From: Hydractinia symbiolongicarpus
Lineage: Eukaryota > Cnidaria > Hydrozoa > Anthoathecata > Hydractiniidae
Assembly: GCF_029227915.1 (NCBI RefSeq)
Contig: NC_079887.1
Span: 7,564,001 to 7,628,000 of the forward strand
Direction: 5' to 3'
DNA length: 64,000 bases
A program made the position numbers and the translations under genes. Shown here piece by piece: positions 24,001 through 36,785 of this stretch. The notes below the pieces were generated by a model. That model made no database searches. It saw only the letters and a program-made list of their open reading frames with translations, and was not told the origin of the DNA. How positions within the stretch are numbered: position 1 is the stretch's first letter; every line of letters begins with the position of its first letter.

Positions 24001-24110
24001 ATGCATGTCTCACAGAACGAGTGCATGCAATCCAGAAGTCTTGGGGAACGAAATACTTCCATACACATGGGGCATGTCACTTCTCTTATAATTTCTTCCT
24101 CTGATTCCAT
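21058..24110 (-). CDS. TRIM-type RING/B-box/coiled-coil protein with proline-rich tail
   Basis: Two exons join in phase 0: exon 1 at 23937-24110 (ATG 24108-24110, donor GTATGAG) and exon 2 at 21058-23091 (acceptor TTCTTTAG), giving 735 residues. Exon 1 encodes a C3HC4 RING (CPMC, CMHSFCETC, CPVC; residues 13-53), typical of E3 ubiquitin ligases. Exon 2 has two B-boxes (about residues 92-132 and 148-185), a coiled coil (about 190-330), then a long disordered Lys/Ser-rich and proline-rich region with runs such as VPPPPPP and PPRPPP (about 480-660). There is no SPRY, NHL or FN3 domain, the usual TRIM C-termini. The proline tracts could bind SH3, WW or EVH1 domains. Likely a cytoplasmic ubiquitin ligase or scaffold; the substrate is unknown. 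Confidence 0.9.
23611..23657. repeat. Palindrome in TRIM intron 1
   Basis: CACTAAACAAGTAAACTTGTT is followed by a 4-base spacer and then its complement, forming a near-perfect 47-bp hairpin. Outside it AAAATT and AATTTT also pair. It is probably a small MITE or its end-product; no regulatory role is evident. Confidence 0.65.
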
Positions 24111-27100
24111 TTTTTAAACCAATTGCTAAAAATAAGTACAAATATATAAGTCAATGCTTAGTTACAAGCCTATGAGGCAATGCCTAATTATAGGCAATAA
24201 TATAATATAATGTAATTTTAAAAAAATGATCATTGTGCAAAATAACGTACAATGAAATGATAACGTTACACAGGCAAAATCAGACTGTTTTAATATCCAT
24301 TTCTATTCCGCACAATAGACAGCTAGAAAAGAACATACTAAAATAAAACGAGGGTAGTTGGAGACAACTTTAATTTTCCAGCGAAGTGATGCACGCATAG
24401 TCTGTTTACCTTTATTATTTCTCAAATTAACTTGTCAAATGGGCTAATTATAAACTTTTAGTAAAAGAAATAGAAAATGGCATTTATTTTATATCCATTG
24501 GGCTTTTAAATTTGCTGGCTTACATTCTTTTCAGGTGTTTAGCTAGTTAAGATGATTAATTTTGATTTTATTTTTTTGCTAAAGTAGCTTTTTTTACTAC
24601 TAGCTAGTTGAGCTTTAACCAATGTTGTTGACATATGCACTCTTTTCTTTGTCATCGGATTTTTTTATATTTTAAAATATCTGTAAATAACATTTTGGCT
24701 TGGATATCCTGAGCATGTTGGTTTCGTGGTATCAGGCTGAATATTGGTCTTCCATCATGTCATATGTTCAACAAAATGTAATAAAATCAATGCAAACATG
24801 CACGGTTAAAACATGCGTATTCAGAAGTACCCTTGAGCCTTTTTTTGAATTATGGTCTGTAAGAAGGTTATAAGTACAGATACTTGTTGCTGTTTTTTAA
24901 ATTCAAAAAAATGTTTCGTCAATAACTAGTTTACGAATTTAGGCATTTTAGAGGGCAATAGGTCTTTTATAAGAAAAACTATGTACTTCAATCGAATAAT
25001 AATAAATAGACATTTTGGGGGAAAACTGATTCCTTTAAAAGCTACGAGAATTGTATTCATAATTTATTTCAAGCCACATAATTTATTTCAAGCCACATGT
25101 TTTTTAATGTAATAACATATTTAACCACTTAAGCTCGGCAGCACTCCTTAATATATGTTTAATACTCAATTGATTTACCCCAAAAACTTAACCTGGTGGC
25201 CTAAGAAAGTTTTCAGTATCTATAGATGGCCTGACAACTAATAAATGACTTTGTTTTAGTCATTAATTAGTTGGATAGTCTAGACAACCTAAGTTTACCG
25301 TTGTCATTATCAAAATAATTGATACAAGCCTACTCCTGCTTTGTCATGTTAATTCCAAAGAGAATAAGAACAATTTTAAGAACCTTGAATCTATTTTCTT
25401 AGAGAAGAAAGCTATACTACATCTACTACATATTTTTATTTTTGTAAATGTGTGACAAATGTTACAAAAACATTTTCGTAACAGCACAGTAGCATATTCA
25501 GTGGTGTCTTCACCTTTTGAAATAATTCGATTATGCCAGCAGCGTTAGCATACCAACAAACAGAATGTAAACTTTTTGGAGGAGTAAGAAAATGTTTGTT
25601 GTCACAAATACACCCTTAATATCATTAAATATTCTTAATTTTTGTCACACTACCACTACTAATACCCTCAATATACTTTCATCCACTACGATTGTTCCAA
25701 TATGGCAGTTGAAAATTATAAAACCAACATTTGTTAGAAAAGCAAGTAAACAACTTGATGTCCTAAATTTTATCTTTACTAACCTCGTTTTTATGCAATG
25801 TTTTAATGTTTTGCCACCACGGCTGATCATGAAAGGCAATATTAAAAAAGGCTCATTAACTCGGATTGTCAACTTTAAAAGTTAACAAAAATTAAATCAA
25901 AGCCCTCAGTGGTTAGAGTATGATGAAATAATTAAAATAACAAAAACACAAAACAATTATTACTTATTTATGCACATTTGTCAACGAGGCAAGACTGAAG
26001 CGGTCTAGACAACTAAACAGAAAATAAAAACAGAGTTTTTTCTGTTCAATTAGTGTAGATTTAAATACTTAACTGTTTTAGTGTATTTGAACACCAGTGA
26101 GGAAGTACATTCACTTAATTAACGCTCTATATTTGAAACCGCTTTAATTAACTCAAACTTTAATTTCTTGTAATAGGGTATGCACATTTTTTTACCAATA
26201 TCAGTAACTTTCACTTGATGTCTTAAGGACACACACTTTTTTTGCATCGCAAATGGTGCCAAATGTAAGTATAAATTATGATATCTTCGTCCCTTTCCTT
26301 ACTTATTCATTTAAAGTCCTAGCAATACCTTCGTGTGAAGAAATAATCTAAAAGAAAATCGTCCATATTTGTTCTCCTCCACATTGTTGCCAGAATGCAA
26401 ACAGATAAAGCAACCTTTCACATAGCAACTAGCAGTGCTTTCGCTCTTTTATTAAACAAACAGTTGTCTTGACGTGTTTAAACTGTACTGAACCGAAGTG
26501 GAAGTGATATTATGTGATGAATCTTTTATTGTGCCCTTAACCGTTTTTTTTTTATTCATGTAAAACCAGCTTGAAATATATGACTTTTAAGATTTAAGAT
26601 ACTAATTGTTACTTAAGAAATCTGTGCCTATATCAGAACATTAATATTGAGCTGAAGTGAATTCTCTTCGGCACTGGATCATAGTAACTCTTAAGAGCCA
26701 TTTTCTCTGTAAATTCGTGCCTACCTCAGAGAATACATAGAGGTCTATATTACTTCGACTATATTATTGCATCGTGCGAAGTTTCGACTCTGGACGTTAT
26801 TAAATCATCCACAATAATTTTATACCTGCTAAGCATGTTAAAACTTTTATTTAGATAAAATATAAGAGTGTTGTTGTGAATAACCATATTCAAAAGGCTT
26901 ACCATGTGAAAGCGGTCTTTCATGGACAGACTTTCAAAAGTTGTTAAAACGCGTTGTTAGCTTGAATGATCAACACAACAAACATCTTACAAGTGATTTT
27001 GTGTTCCTAACCCAGCAAAACTTCGATACGTCATTTTTTTTAATCTCTGCATATCTTGAGTTCCTTTACATCAATACAATACAATGAAAACAGAACTTCT

Positions 27101-28560
27101 TAAGAACATTGTCAAAATGATTAGGCATATCAAAATGTTTTTTAAATAGCTTTATTAGATATGTATTTAAATCTCTATTCTGTTTATAATGTGAATTACT
27201 TCGCTATTAAGTTTTGCTACACTGGGAATTATTTTTTTCTTAGGATGTGGAATCAATTCAAGAGATCAATTCAAGAGTCCACTTATATTAACAGAGATAG
27301 TGTAAATGTAGCATTAAATTTTGTCATTGTCACAGAAGTGTTCAGATGCATGTTAATTCAATTGATACAAAATATAATACATCCTTAACCTTAGCTAGTA
27401 ATGCTAAACTCGTAAATCGCACGAGTAGTATAATATTTTAGTGACTTACTCCTAAACACAAAATGTCAACTGCGATGTAGACATGGATAGTTTTATGATT
27501 CCAACAAAATCGCGGGAAGGAAAGGTTCAACTTCTTGTGTCCTCATTTCGACTTATGACGCAACGTATACACATTGTTAGTAACAGTAGTCGGTGGGCTG
27601 TGGAAAAATCAACGGGTTTGCCCGCCTTTTTTATACCGCATTGCGTGCGTCTCGCTACTTGCGCAATTAAGCTACCATTTTGCGTGACAGACAGACGGAT
27701 GTATACGGGTATCTATATAATAATACGCCAGTTCCGTGTCTCTGTGACAGGCAAAGTTGATATCGTCATTTTCCTTTGATGTTGCCGAAAAAAATCTTTG
27801 ATGTTGCCGAAAAAAATATGTCTTCTTTGTCGTGAAAAGCCGCGAGTTTTGTGTGGTTTGTTAAATGAAGTTCTAGCACAAAGTAACGGCTATTGTGTTT
27901 GCAAAAAAGATGGCTGTCCTTTTTAAGCATTTGTCTTCTCTTGCCTTCAAAATAAATCTTTACAAAAGCATTTAAAAAGGGGCATGGTATATAAATGAAG
28001 TATAGAAAGGTTTCTGTAAGGTTTGTTTATGTTTTTTAAAGTTTTGATGATATTATTGATGCGAGACATGTTTGTTAGCTAGCATCAACCACACCAACAA
28101 CAACTAGTTAGGTAGCTAGGAATTTATAAATATGTAGCCATGTTCTTTATACCTAGCTAAGTCTCCAGTTTATATTTAAGTGACCAGCTATTAGCTGCTG
28201 TAGCTACCTTATGTTAGCTTCAGTTTTATGTTGCTTTTTACATGTAAGCTAATCTTAGTGGTCTTTGCTAAGAATGTGACTGTAACTTATTTTAATTGAC
28301 ATTTTAAGCCTTTTTTTTAAGCATAAGTAAGTTTAAGTTTAAGGACTGTTTTTAAGCAAATAATGTATTTTTTCACAATTTGTGTATGCAAATAATGTAT
28401 TTTTCACATTTTGTGTAACTAAACTTATATACATCGGTTACATGCAATATGACGAAACGATTTTTATTTAACATGTAGTAATTCTGGTACCTTAAGTGTA
28501 GTGATTTTTGTTGTTCTAGATGTTCTGACTAAAATGTTTTTGTTTATGGCATTTTGTCTC
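24111..28560. other. Long intergenic stretch, no recognised gene
   Basis: AT-rich. It includes a direct 20-bp duplication (ATAATTTATTTCAAGCCACA, twice) at about 25060-25100. A degraded short Helitron-like repeat lies at about 27590-27720. A pair of opposing open frames at 25592-25885 has no recognisable domain. Confidence 0.35.
27590..27720 (-). repeat. Short Helitron-like repeat, diverged copy
   Basis: The reverse complement matches 36786-36933: a GACAGACAGACGGA block, GCTACCATTTTGCGTG, TATACCGCATTGCGT, and a GGCGGGCAAACCCGTTGATT run in place of the terminal hairpin. The hairpin and the CTAG end are eroded. Confidence 0.6.
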
Positions 28561-28569
28561 AATTAAGAA

Positions 28570-29950
28570 AGGTTTCAACTTTTTTGAGGGAGTACAACAC
28601 CGAAAAAACTTGTGTTTTTTTTATATTTTGTATAAATTCTTACCGCGCAGGACTCTGTACAACATACCGAAATGACTGATCCCTCTCTATTTATAAATTT
28701 GATGCGTTCCAAATCACAGTTTTTTGAAATTTTGGGTAATATTTAATGAGTACAAGATGCAAATACTGATTTTTGTTGAATCAGAAGTATTTCCTACAAC
28801 CATTCTTTTTTTACACTTTTGTGGAGAAAAAGTGTATGCAATATCATCAGAATAACTGATTTTGTTGCAAACTGTTTTTCTTTTTCACATTTTGGATTGA
28901 AATATTGTTATAAAGGGCATATATCAATAGACATATATATACCAAAATAATTAAATTCTGCAAACTTTGATTTTGTTGTTCACCTCTCATCTTTTATATT
29001 TTGATTAAACTTTTGAGGAAAACCATAGGAATTATTTAGAATTTGTATTTTGTGTTGCAAATATAGTGCAAAAATTTAACTGTTGTGAGGGAGGACCATA
29101 TGCAATTATATATACTAAAAATAATAATTTGATATGCTACAAGTTGTATTTTTGTATGCACTTAAATGACTGCTTTTTCTGAGTTGAATTTGATGGGTTT
29201 CATATCAATTTTGTGGAAGATTTTATGGCTGAAGACAATATAGAACATGCCATTTGAACTGGTTTTTGTTCATATTTTGATTTGCTCCTCATAAACCTTT
29301 GTGTTCTACATTTATTGTAAACTTTTGTGAGGAAGGACCATATATATATATATACAATGTTTTCAAAATAATGATTTTTGTTGATTTGAAATTTACTCCT
29401 TGCTCATTGCTTTTTCGACATTTCAGGTTAAAATGTTTGGTAAAGTCAGTACGGATCATTAGACAAAAAATTGTTTTGTTAACCGGTTAATTTTTACATT
29501 TTGTGCATATTTTTGCGGGAGAGGATGGTATGCAACCGAATAAATGATTTTTCAAAGTTTAACTTTCTGTTTTTAGGTGTTTTGTGTTTGTTTAAGTTTG
29601 GCTTTTTGATATTGTTCAGGTTGTATTGTTGTATAAGCATTTAGGGAAAAGACAATGTTTAAAATGCGTAAAGAACTTATTTCATAGATCTGTGCTTACT
29701 GTTGCAAGCCTTTCTTTTCGACACTTCAGATTAAAATATTGAAGGTTTTCAACATAATCACATAATAAGATGTATACATATTTGAGATATGTGTTATTTC
29801 TGACATTATTATTATTGTTGTCGTAACTGTCTGGGTTGTGACTGTCAATGTTGTAACTTTCTACTAACTAGATTTTACACCTTGCACGCCGTTGTTTTTC
29901 ATATTTTGTCTGACGTTTTGTTGGGAGGATTTCATGCGATTTGACATTTG
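28570..29950. repeat. Degenerate tandem array, period about 100-120 bp
   Basis: A variable core like TTTTGTGAGGGAGGACCATATGCAAT, followed by A/T-rich text and TGATTTTTGTTG, recurs near 28583, 28650, 28820, 28930, 29010, 29083, 29210, 29323, 29508 and 29915. Copies are strongly diverged, so this is an old satellite-like array. No open frame spans it. Confidence 0.55.
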
Positions 29951-30116
29951 ATATTTTGTGTTAGATTTTAAGAACTTTTTTGTTAAATTATGACTTATAT
30001 ACTTTCTTTTTATGCATTTTCAGATTATTTTTTTTAGCATATTCAATATACTGAAATATTTGCTGATGTCATCAAAATTCAAATGACAGAACTTTTCAAT
30101 TGTTTTTCTGCCTAAG

Positions 30117-30145
30117 TGGATTTTTCCACGGGCCTAATCGACTAG
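30117..30145 (+). mobile_element. Helitron-like 3' terminus
   Basis: A hairpin GTGGATTTTTCCAC is followed after a short spacer (GGGCCTAATCGA) by CTAG (30142-30145) and then T. This is the Helitron 3' signature. The matching 5' end was not found. A reverse copy of the hairpin region lies at about 32783-32815. Confidence 0.55.
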
Positions 30146-31032
30146 TTATAATATAGACTAGAGACTCGGCGTCGAAACGCTAGGTTAAGCCACAAGTAAC
30201 TGTTGTTGAACGCCCTGAGGAGGGCTTGATAAGAACTGTAAACCGCGCGACACAGTCAGGTGGAGCGCTTTAGTATGGGTATACAGTATGTTACAAATCG
30301 ATTAAAGAGCTCACATCATTATAGTGTTTCGAGTGTCACATATTTTTCAAAAAACAACTTTTTCGCAACTTTAGTCGAAAAGCTTACAAACTGTTGTTAC
30401 CCTATCATAGCAAAAACAGTCAACCAATATTATTATTGTGCAAAATAGGTTTTCATAAAAGTTCAAAACTTAATCATGACAGCAGGCCGAGAACGCAAAA
30501 TACCCTTTTCCGAAAACACTATACTGCAACTTCGATTTAAGTAAAAACACAGGAAAACCGTGTCACGCATGAGTAATAAGCGTAATATTATTTTCCAACA
30601 AAAACTTCATCACAACGGTTTAAATAAAATCACAGGAATCAGTCCGTTGTTAACACCAGACTGATCAATTAACTGGTAAACCGTGTCATACATGAGCGCA
30701 GGGGTAATACTATTTTCCAAAACTCTTTATCGCTTCCGTTTTAAAAGAAATCAGGAAACAGCCTGGTGTTACCCAGTGCAGTTAATTACTCTGTAATTTT
30801 ATTTTGCAGAATAAATTTTCATAACAGTATTAAAAGATGTGGGCACCTGACTGTATTGAGGATAATTATTTTAAGGAATGTTGTTGGTAGCCAAACTGTA
30901 TTTGGCTACTTTGACTTTTTAGTTAGAGGTAGCTAAAGAGTTAGTTAGATAGCCACAACACCAAATACGAATGAATAACAGTATACCAAACTAAATAAAC
31001 TTTTAAAAAATAGGAATAAGTGAAACTAATTA

Positions 31033-31062
31033 TAGCTAGCTAGCTAGCTAGCTAGCTAGCTA
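31033..31062. repeat. (TAGC)n microsatellite
   Basis: Seven full TAGC units. A matching tract lies at 32125-32149 in the second repeat unit, so both descend from the duplicated element. Confidence 0.9.
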
Positions 31063-32124
31063 AGATGGTTTAAAATCTACATTCCTTGCTAACATCTAAA
31101 AAGTGGTGATTTAAGATATGTAAGTGGGCGTAAAAATATATATTAAATATATATATATAAAAACAAATACTACAAAATTAAAAAGCTTACTTGACACTAT
31201 TTAATTTTCCGAAAAAGCGGCAGGCACCCATTTTGAACAGACAGAATACGGCTATTATTATAGAGAATAGCCGGGGTAGGCCACAAGCTGTGACACACGA
31301 TCAGGTGGAACGCTTTAGTACAAGTATCAGTATGTTGTAAATTAGGTGAAGCGCGTACACCATTATAGTGTGTGACTGCAATATTTTCTTACAAACCGTT
31401 GTTACTCCATTATAGCAAAAACAATCGGTCAATATTATTTTATTTTGCGGAATAAGTTATTGTTAAAGTTAAACAGCAATCATGACAGCGGGCTGAGCGC
31501 TTAGTATAGGTAAACGGTGTTGCACAGGCGTATAGGGATAATACCCTTTTGAAAAAACTTTCTCGCAGACTCTGTTAAAAAAACCCACAAGGAAGAGTCC
31601 ATTGCTAACACAGGGCTGAGCGGCCAGTCCATATAAACAGTGTTGCACACCCATACAGGCGTGATTACCTAGAAAATTTAAAAATTAATTGTCACAGTGG
31701 ACTGACCCTTGGAATAGGTAAAACACGTTGCAAATGCGCATAGGCGTAACAGCCTTTTCCACAGTCTGTTGTTAACTCTGGGTTAAGCGCTTAGTGCAGT
31801 AAAACAGAGATGAACAGGCGTATAGGCATATTACCCTTTTCCAAAAAAAATTCATTGCAACTCTAGATTAAATAAAAACACAGAAAACAGTTAAAACAAT
31901 GGCTCAGCCATTTTATTTGCAGAAAATGTTTTCAGGGAAATAATAAAAAATGTAGTTACATAGCTAGCTAACTGCATTTAGCATAACAATTATTGCTTAT
32001 GAATATTGTTATAGCCAAATTGCATTTTTATTCCTTACCTGAATAGCAACAGCATCAACATAAAAATGAATGTTGACTAGGAGAAAAAGCTCTAATACCA
32101 TACAGAATAGTAATAAGAAGGCTC

Positions 32125-32149
32125 TAGCTAGCTAGCTAGCTAGCTAGCT
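32125..32149. repeat. (TAGC)n microsatellite, second unit
   Basis: Six TAGC units at the equivalent place in the second 1.09-kb repeat. Confidence 0.9.
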
Positions 32150-32486
32150 TTTAAAATCTTTGTACCTAGCCAAAAATCCAAAAACTAGTGCGTTTAAGAT
32201 CTGTACATGGCAAAAAAACGTGACAATTTATCTATCTTTGCCTGTGACGTGACAATATATCTATCTTTCAAAATGGCCTTCGTTCGTCCAGCCGCGAAAA
32301 TCTCTTGGATTGTTTTTTTTAAGCAAAAATCTTGGATTGTTTTTTCAAGAATCAGGCGTCGTGCAAGTAAAAGTCGGTAAAAATATATCACATTTGGAAT
32401 TATTGCGCATTTTAAGAATTTCGTATTTCCTCCACAGGACACGTATTTGCAGACACCCAAACAAAATACAGCTATTTTTAAGGAGA

Positions 32487-32595
32487 CTAGTCGTTAACCC
32501 GTGGAAAATCCACGGGGCCGCATTTCGTGGTGCTGTAACAAAAGGACAAATGGACGCACGAACAGACATACGAAATACAGCTATTTTTAAAGAGA
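32487..32595 (-). mobile_element. Short non-autonomous Helitron
   Basis: In reverse orientation the element runs from TCTCTTTAAAAATAG (5' end at 32595) to a CCCGTGG...CCACGGG hairpin and then TTAACGA-CTAG (32490-32487). A second 5' end of the same family (TCTCCTTAAAAATAG) abuts it at 32472-32486, suggesting head-to-tail insertion. No protein is encoded. Confidence 0.65.
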
Positions 32596-33276
32596 TTTTC
32601 AAATATCCAGAATTTCTTTATTTTATTATTTTTACTCATTTTTTTTAAAGTTAAATTCCATGCGTTCTATCTATTAATTTATTTTTTAGAAATCTTCTTC
32701 ATCCTGTACTTTATATACAGTGTTTGGAAACTTACATAGTATGATTATCAATTCAATTATTATATCAATTGCGAGCAAATAAGGCCCGAGGAAAAATCCA
32801 CTTAGGTAAATAAAAAGTATTGAATTCGCCATTTGAGTTTTGGAGACGTCAACAATGACCCGTCGATGCACAAAGAAACTTTTATCACAATTTTTTTAGC
32901 CGTTATCAGTATTGTGTAGAACTGAAAACGCTGATCAAAGGAGATATAAAGTTTGCTAACGTTAGCAAAGTCCGTCCAATGTAAAAATCTTAGTTAGAAA
33001 TTTATTAAACCGTTGACTCATTTGTGTTTAAAGTGCTGATCAAGAAAATGCATAGGATAATGTATTTTTGACGAAGGGTTGCAGAGATATTCGGGTTTAA
33101 TATTTTTTAATGACGTCAATAACCCATCTGTTCCCAAACGGGTGATCTATTTTGGTCATAGGTGGTCTCAAGTTATCCATGCAGGGGGAGGTGACGTCTG
33201 TTACTTCCAGCCGTTTCCAAGTTACTTAGCTTTAAACTCAAAAGTACAATGCAAAGGCTTCACTAATTTTATTTAA

Positions 33277-33580
33277 CTAGCCGAGAGACCCGGTGTCGAA
33301 ACACTGGGTTAAGTCACAGATAACTGTCTGACCTCGCGTTAAATGACAGGTTAAGTGCTTAACAAGAGACGTAAACTATTCCATACTTCCAGGTGAAGCG
33401 CACACAACATTATGGTATTTCGATTGTAATATATATTTGAGAAAAAATTTTCTGTAACTTTAGCGGAAATAAAACACACTAAAACCCTGTTTTTTCCTTA
33501 TCGTATCAAAAACAATCGGTCAAGATAGATAAATTTCCGTGAAAGTTTAAAAATTATTTGTGACACCAGGCTGAGCACTC
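33277..33580 (-). mobile_element. Helitron-like repeat, partial third copy
   Basis: It begins CTAG (33277-33280) then CCGAGAGACCCGGTGTCGAA with a stem CCCGGTGT/ACACTGGG. It continues with GGTTAAGTCACAG, AGGTGAAGCGC and CAAAAACAATCGGTCAA, all shared with the tandem units at 30158-32205. Confidence 0.65.
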
Positions 33581-34267
33581 AGTCTTAATCGACTTGTGTC
33601 TTAATGGACTTCTAGGAGTACATCTAAAAGAATTTTCTTTTCCTTCCAATGCAATCCAATGTAATGATCTTTTAATAAACGCGAAGACAAAATATATGGT
33701 TTTAATGAAGGTTGATTTGTTTTGTGGCAAAAGAAAAATATAAAAAAGCAAATAATATTAGTTTCTAGTCATTTTAAAGAACGTTCTTTCATCTTTAGTC
33801 ACTTTAAGATAAATGAAAATGATTTTGATGAACAATAGATGAGCAAAAATGTTTCGGAAATAATAAAAATACCCCATGTAAAGAAATAATACGGATTTTT
33901 ATATTTAACAAGTAATTCTAAGCTACTGCAAACGAAATAGCAACAGTTTCCTATCAAAATATTACCCGCCATGAAAAGAAAAGAAATGATCCAAAATTTC
34001 CTTCTAGTAAATGAATGAAACCAAATATATCGCAAATATAAGACATATTTAGTATACAAGACACTTGGATAGATTGAAGAAAGATGTTCTGTTTGTTATG
34101 CTCACCAAAAATAACGCGTAGGGAACGGAGCATGCTATAAACGTGAAGCTATCGACGATTATAGGAAGTCATAAACAAAAATTTTAACCTCATAACTAAT
34201 AAACTTTCAAACTATATTTTTTTAAATTAGATATAAGCAAGAACGTAATATTATGTTGATACGGATA

Positions 34268-34816
34268 CGGTATCTGAAAGGCGGACACCTCTGATTAGGG
34301 AACACTTTGTTTTCTGGTCAAATTCTCATAAAAAACTTTCCAAAAAGTAGACACTTAATTAGCGGATACTCTAATTAGCAGACAATATTTTTTGCACCAA
34401 AGAGCAAATGTGGCTTTTTGTCCCTCCAATTAGCGGAAAGTCCAAAAATTCAAAAGCGAGCAACATTTATCTCAAAAATTTTACAGCTTTTGTGTCCAAC
34501 TTGCATTTAATATTGTCAATTTTCTTTATTGACCACTTTACCAGCTTGTCATGACTACAAAAGCGATAAATAACAGGAACCTCTGCACAATCTTTAATCA
34601 TTTATCCATCATTTGTTAAAATTTGTTTGAAAGTTTGGTACGTTATCATTATGTTAATATTATATTATCATTTGTTATTTTTCTTTTGTGATACAAAAAT
34701 CAGTTAATTTTCTAATTTGCAGCTAAAAATGTAAACCTTTCCAAAAGGCAGACAGTTCCAATTGGCGGACGCTTTGGTCATACAACGATGGTGTCCGCTA
34801 ATTTTAGAGTATACTG
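34268..34816. mobile_element. Tigger/pogo-type MITE
   Basis: The right end reads GGTGTCCGCTAATTTTAGAGTATACTG before TA, and the left end is a diverged inverse beginning CGGTATC and reaching GGCGGACACC after TA. Internal copies of AATTAGCGGA occur several times. CAGTATACTCT-type ends on TA targets are typical of Tc1/mariner-pogo elements. No transposase frame remains. Confidence 0.65.
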
Positions 34817-36348
34817 TAGTTTTCCGTGCGAAATGCATAAAGGCGTAACTTAGGATGGTGTAAACATTGCCAACACAAATATCATCTGCATACTGGTCGT
34901 ACCGCTCGATTAAAAGGCTAGGATTTATAATAAGACAACTAATTCTTTTAAGAAGGCTACATGTTAATCACTGTCCCTTTTAAATAATAAAAAAATGCAA
35001 AATAGTTTTTCAAGGGCTGCTCTAAAAATAAAGTATTATCTAAGAAAGTTATGTTTAAGTGTACTTGCTAACTCGTAGTACTTGTAGTACGCGTATTCCG
35101 ATTATTTATCCTTAAAAAAAGAAACAATCGATTCAACTCGAAGTAAAAATATCGTCATGTAAACAGCTTTTGAACTTAAATTATCAACATTGTTACATTG
35201 TTCTTAACCACGAAAAAAGAATTCACTCAGAACTACTGATATTGCATAATTGCCATTTCCTTATTCATCCAACTATCCTTTCCCTGTTTATTATTTACAT
35301 GAACAACATGTTGATTTTCCAAAAACCACGAGTCTCAAACAGAAAAGTACGATTCCCATATTAACAAGAAGCCTGCAGGTGATGGAAATGATTTTCGCCA
35401 TTAGCAACGCACATAGGCAAACCAGCGTTTCAAATAATCTCGAAAATCATGAAATTTGCAGTAGACCTTGGAAATAAAGAAATATGGGGAATCATTAGAA
35501 TTTTGAAAACCTAAATCTTGATTATTTAAGATATATGACTTTTTAAATTACATACAATTAGCTAATTAAATAAAAAATTGCAGATTTACATGTAGTATTA
35601 CAAAAAAGAGGAAAGAAAAACTTAAACTGTGGTTTTGTTTGAAATCGATGGGAAAATCTAAAATACAATTTAATAACAACTCCATTTCGGTCGTTTCATA
35701 GTGCTTGCTTTTCGTTGTTTCTTGGTGGTTTCTGATGATTTTCCAGTCCTTATCAGAAAATTAACATGCACAAATTGTGCAGCTTTTTTTATGCAGCACA
35801 TATTAATTAAGCATTTTATGCACTGAAGAACTTAGTCTCTTTCTAGAAATATATAGCTGCGCTCGCATCCTCTTACATGGTCTCAAAATAAGTCGGCCAG
35901 TAGCCCCGGGTGAATGGACAACCAACCCTACGCGTTTAGGCTTTGGACTATCTCTAACTATCTATATATTTTTCTATCTTCTTCAGTCGATTTAAAGATT
36001 CGAAAAATGTGTGTACAACAAGCAGAATACAACATTGCATACAGTAAATTAAGCCCGTTTAAATTGTAACCAATTAAATCAATCCTATTCTTGCTCTTAA
36101 TAATGCAACTAAGCTCATCGACAAGAAGCTTGACCAAATTAAAACGAAACCCAAAAGAAGTTTGCTTCCTGTAACATCTTCTTGCTACATGCCTTTAATA
36201 CTGTGTTTACACTTGAGCATTTTTACATATTTTAAAAAAGATAATGGATTCAAACGAAAACGTAATAGCTTGAAAACGGAAATGTTTTTATTTATTTTCA
36301 TCTCTTTAAGCTCATGCGTTAAATCGGATTAAATCACCTTACCTTAAG

Positions 36349-36725
36349 GGCATAAATTATTGTGGCATACATTATTGTGACATAAATTAGTGTGGCATAA
36401 ATTATTGAGGAAATAAATTATTGCGGATTTTGCTTAAAATTGCAAGTGCAAAGAAAAATAGTAATCCATACTAACAAACTTAAATTTTGACTGTAGATTA
36501 TTCAATTTTAAGGGAATAAAAAACTCGAAACTTGAAATAGTAATTAATAATTCCATCCAGAAAATGCATAAAAACATTGTTATTAAGAAAAAAAACCGCT
36601 TAAAAATTACGAAAGTCGCGCTAATTTTATGCCGCAAAATCGTCAAATTATTATCAAAACGTAATAATTTATGTCGCATAATCAAATTTTTTTCACCTTC
36701 GAATCGCAATAATTTATGTTACACA
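36349..36725. repeat. AT-rich inverted-repeat region with 17-bp tandem motif
   Basis: On the left, GGCATAAATTATTGTG-like units repeat four to five times (36349-36425). On the right, the complement AATAATTTATG recurs at 36662-36720. The two ends can pair, so this may be a small MITE with amplified ends. Confidence 0.5.
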
Positions 36726-36785
36726 TAGTTAGTTCACATTAGAAAATATATGCGGATTCGTTTAATATTGTTTATGCTGGATTCA

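Larger units (their letters stand above)
30158..32205 (-). repeat. ~1.09-kb tandem duplication of a Helitron-like element
   Basis: Unit 1 (30158 to about 31120) and unit 2 (about 31250 to 32205) match along their length. GCCACAAG recurs at an offset of 1091, the TAGC microsatellite at 1092 and TTTAAGAT at 1083. Inside each unit are subrepeats of roughly 90-125 bp containing GGGCTGAGCGCTTAGT and GTGTTGCACAGGCGTAT-like text. The left end of unit 1 reads CTAG then GAGACTCGGCGTCGAAACG, a hairpin and CTAG of Helitron type in reverse orientation. A third, partial copy starts at 33277. Confidence 0.75.

Noticed and set aside
25592-25885. Overlapping open frames on both strands
   Set aside because: The minus frame faintly recalls retroelement text, but no motif could be named with confidence.
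27483-27779. 98-codon open frame (+)
   Set aside because: It overlaps the diverged short Helitron repeat, whose GC-rich text keeps the frame open by chance.
32310-32648. 112-codon open frame (+)
   Set aside because: It runs through Helitron-like repeat ends and is not a gene.
33799-34059. Minus-strand open frame with hydrophobic segments
   Set aside because: It could be a membrane-protein exon, but no family, start codon or splice context supports it; AT-rich DNA often yields Phe/Ile/Tyr-rich frames by chance.
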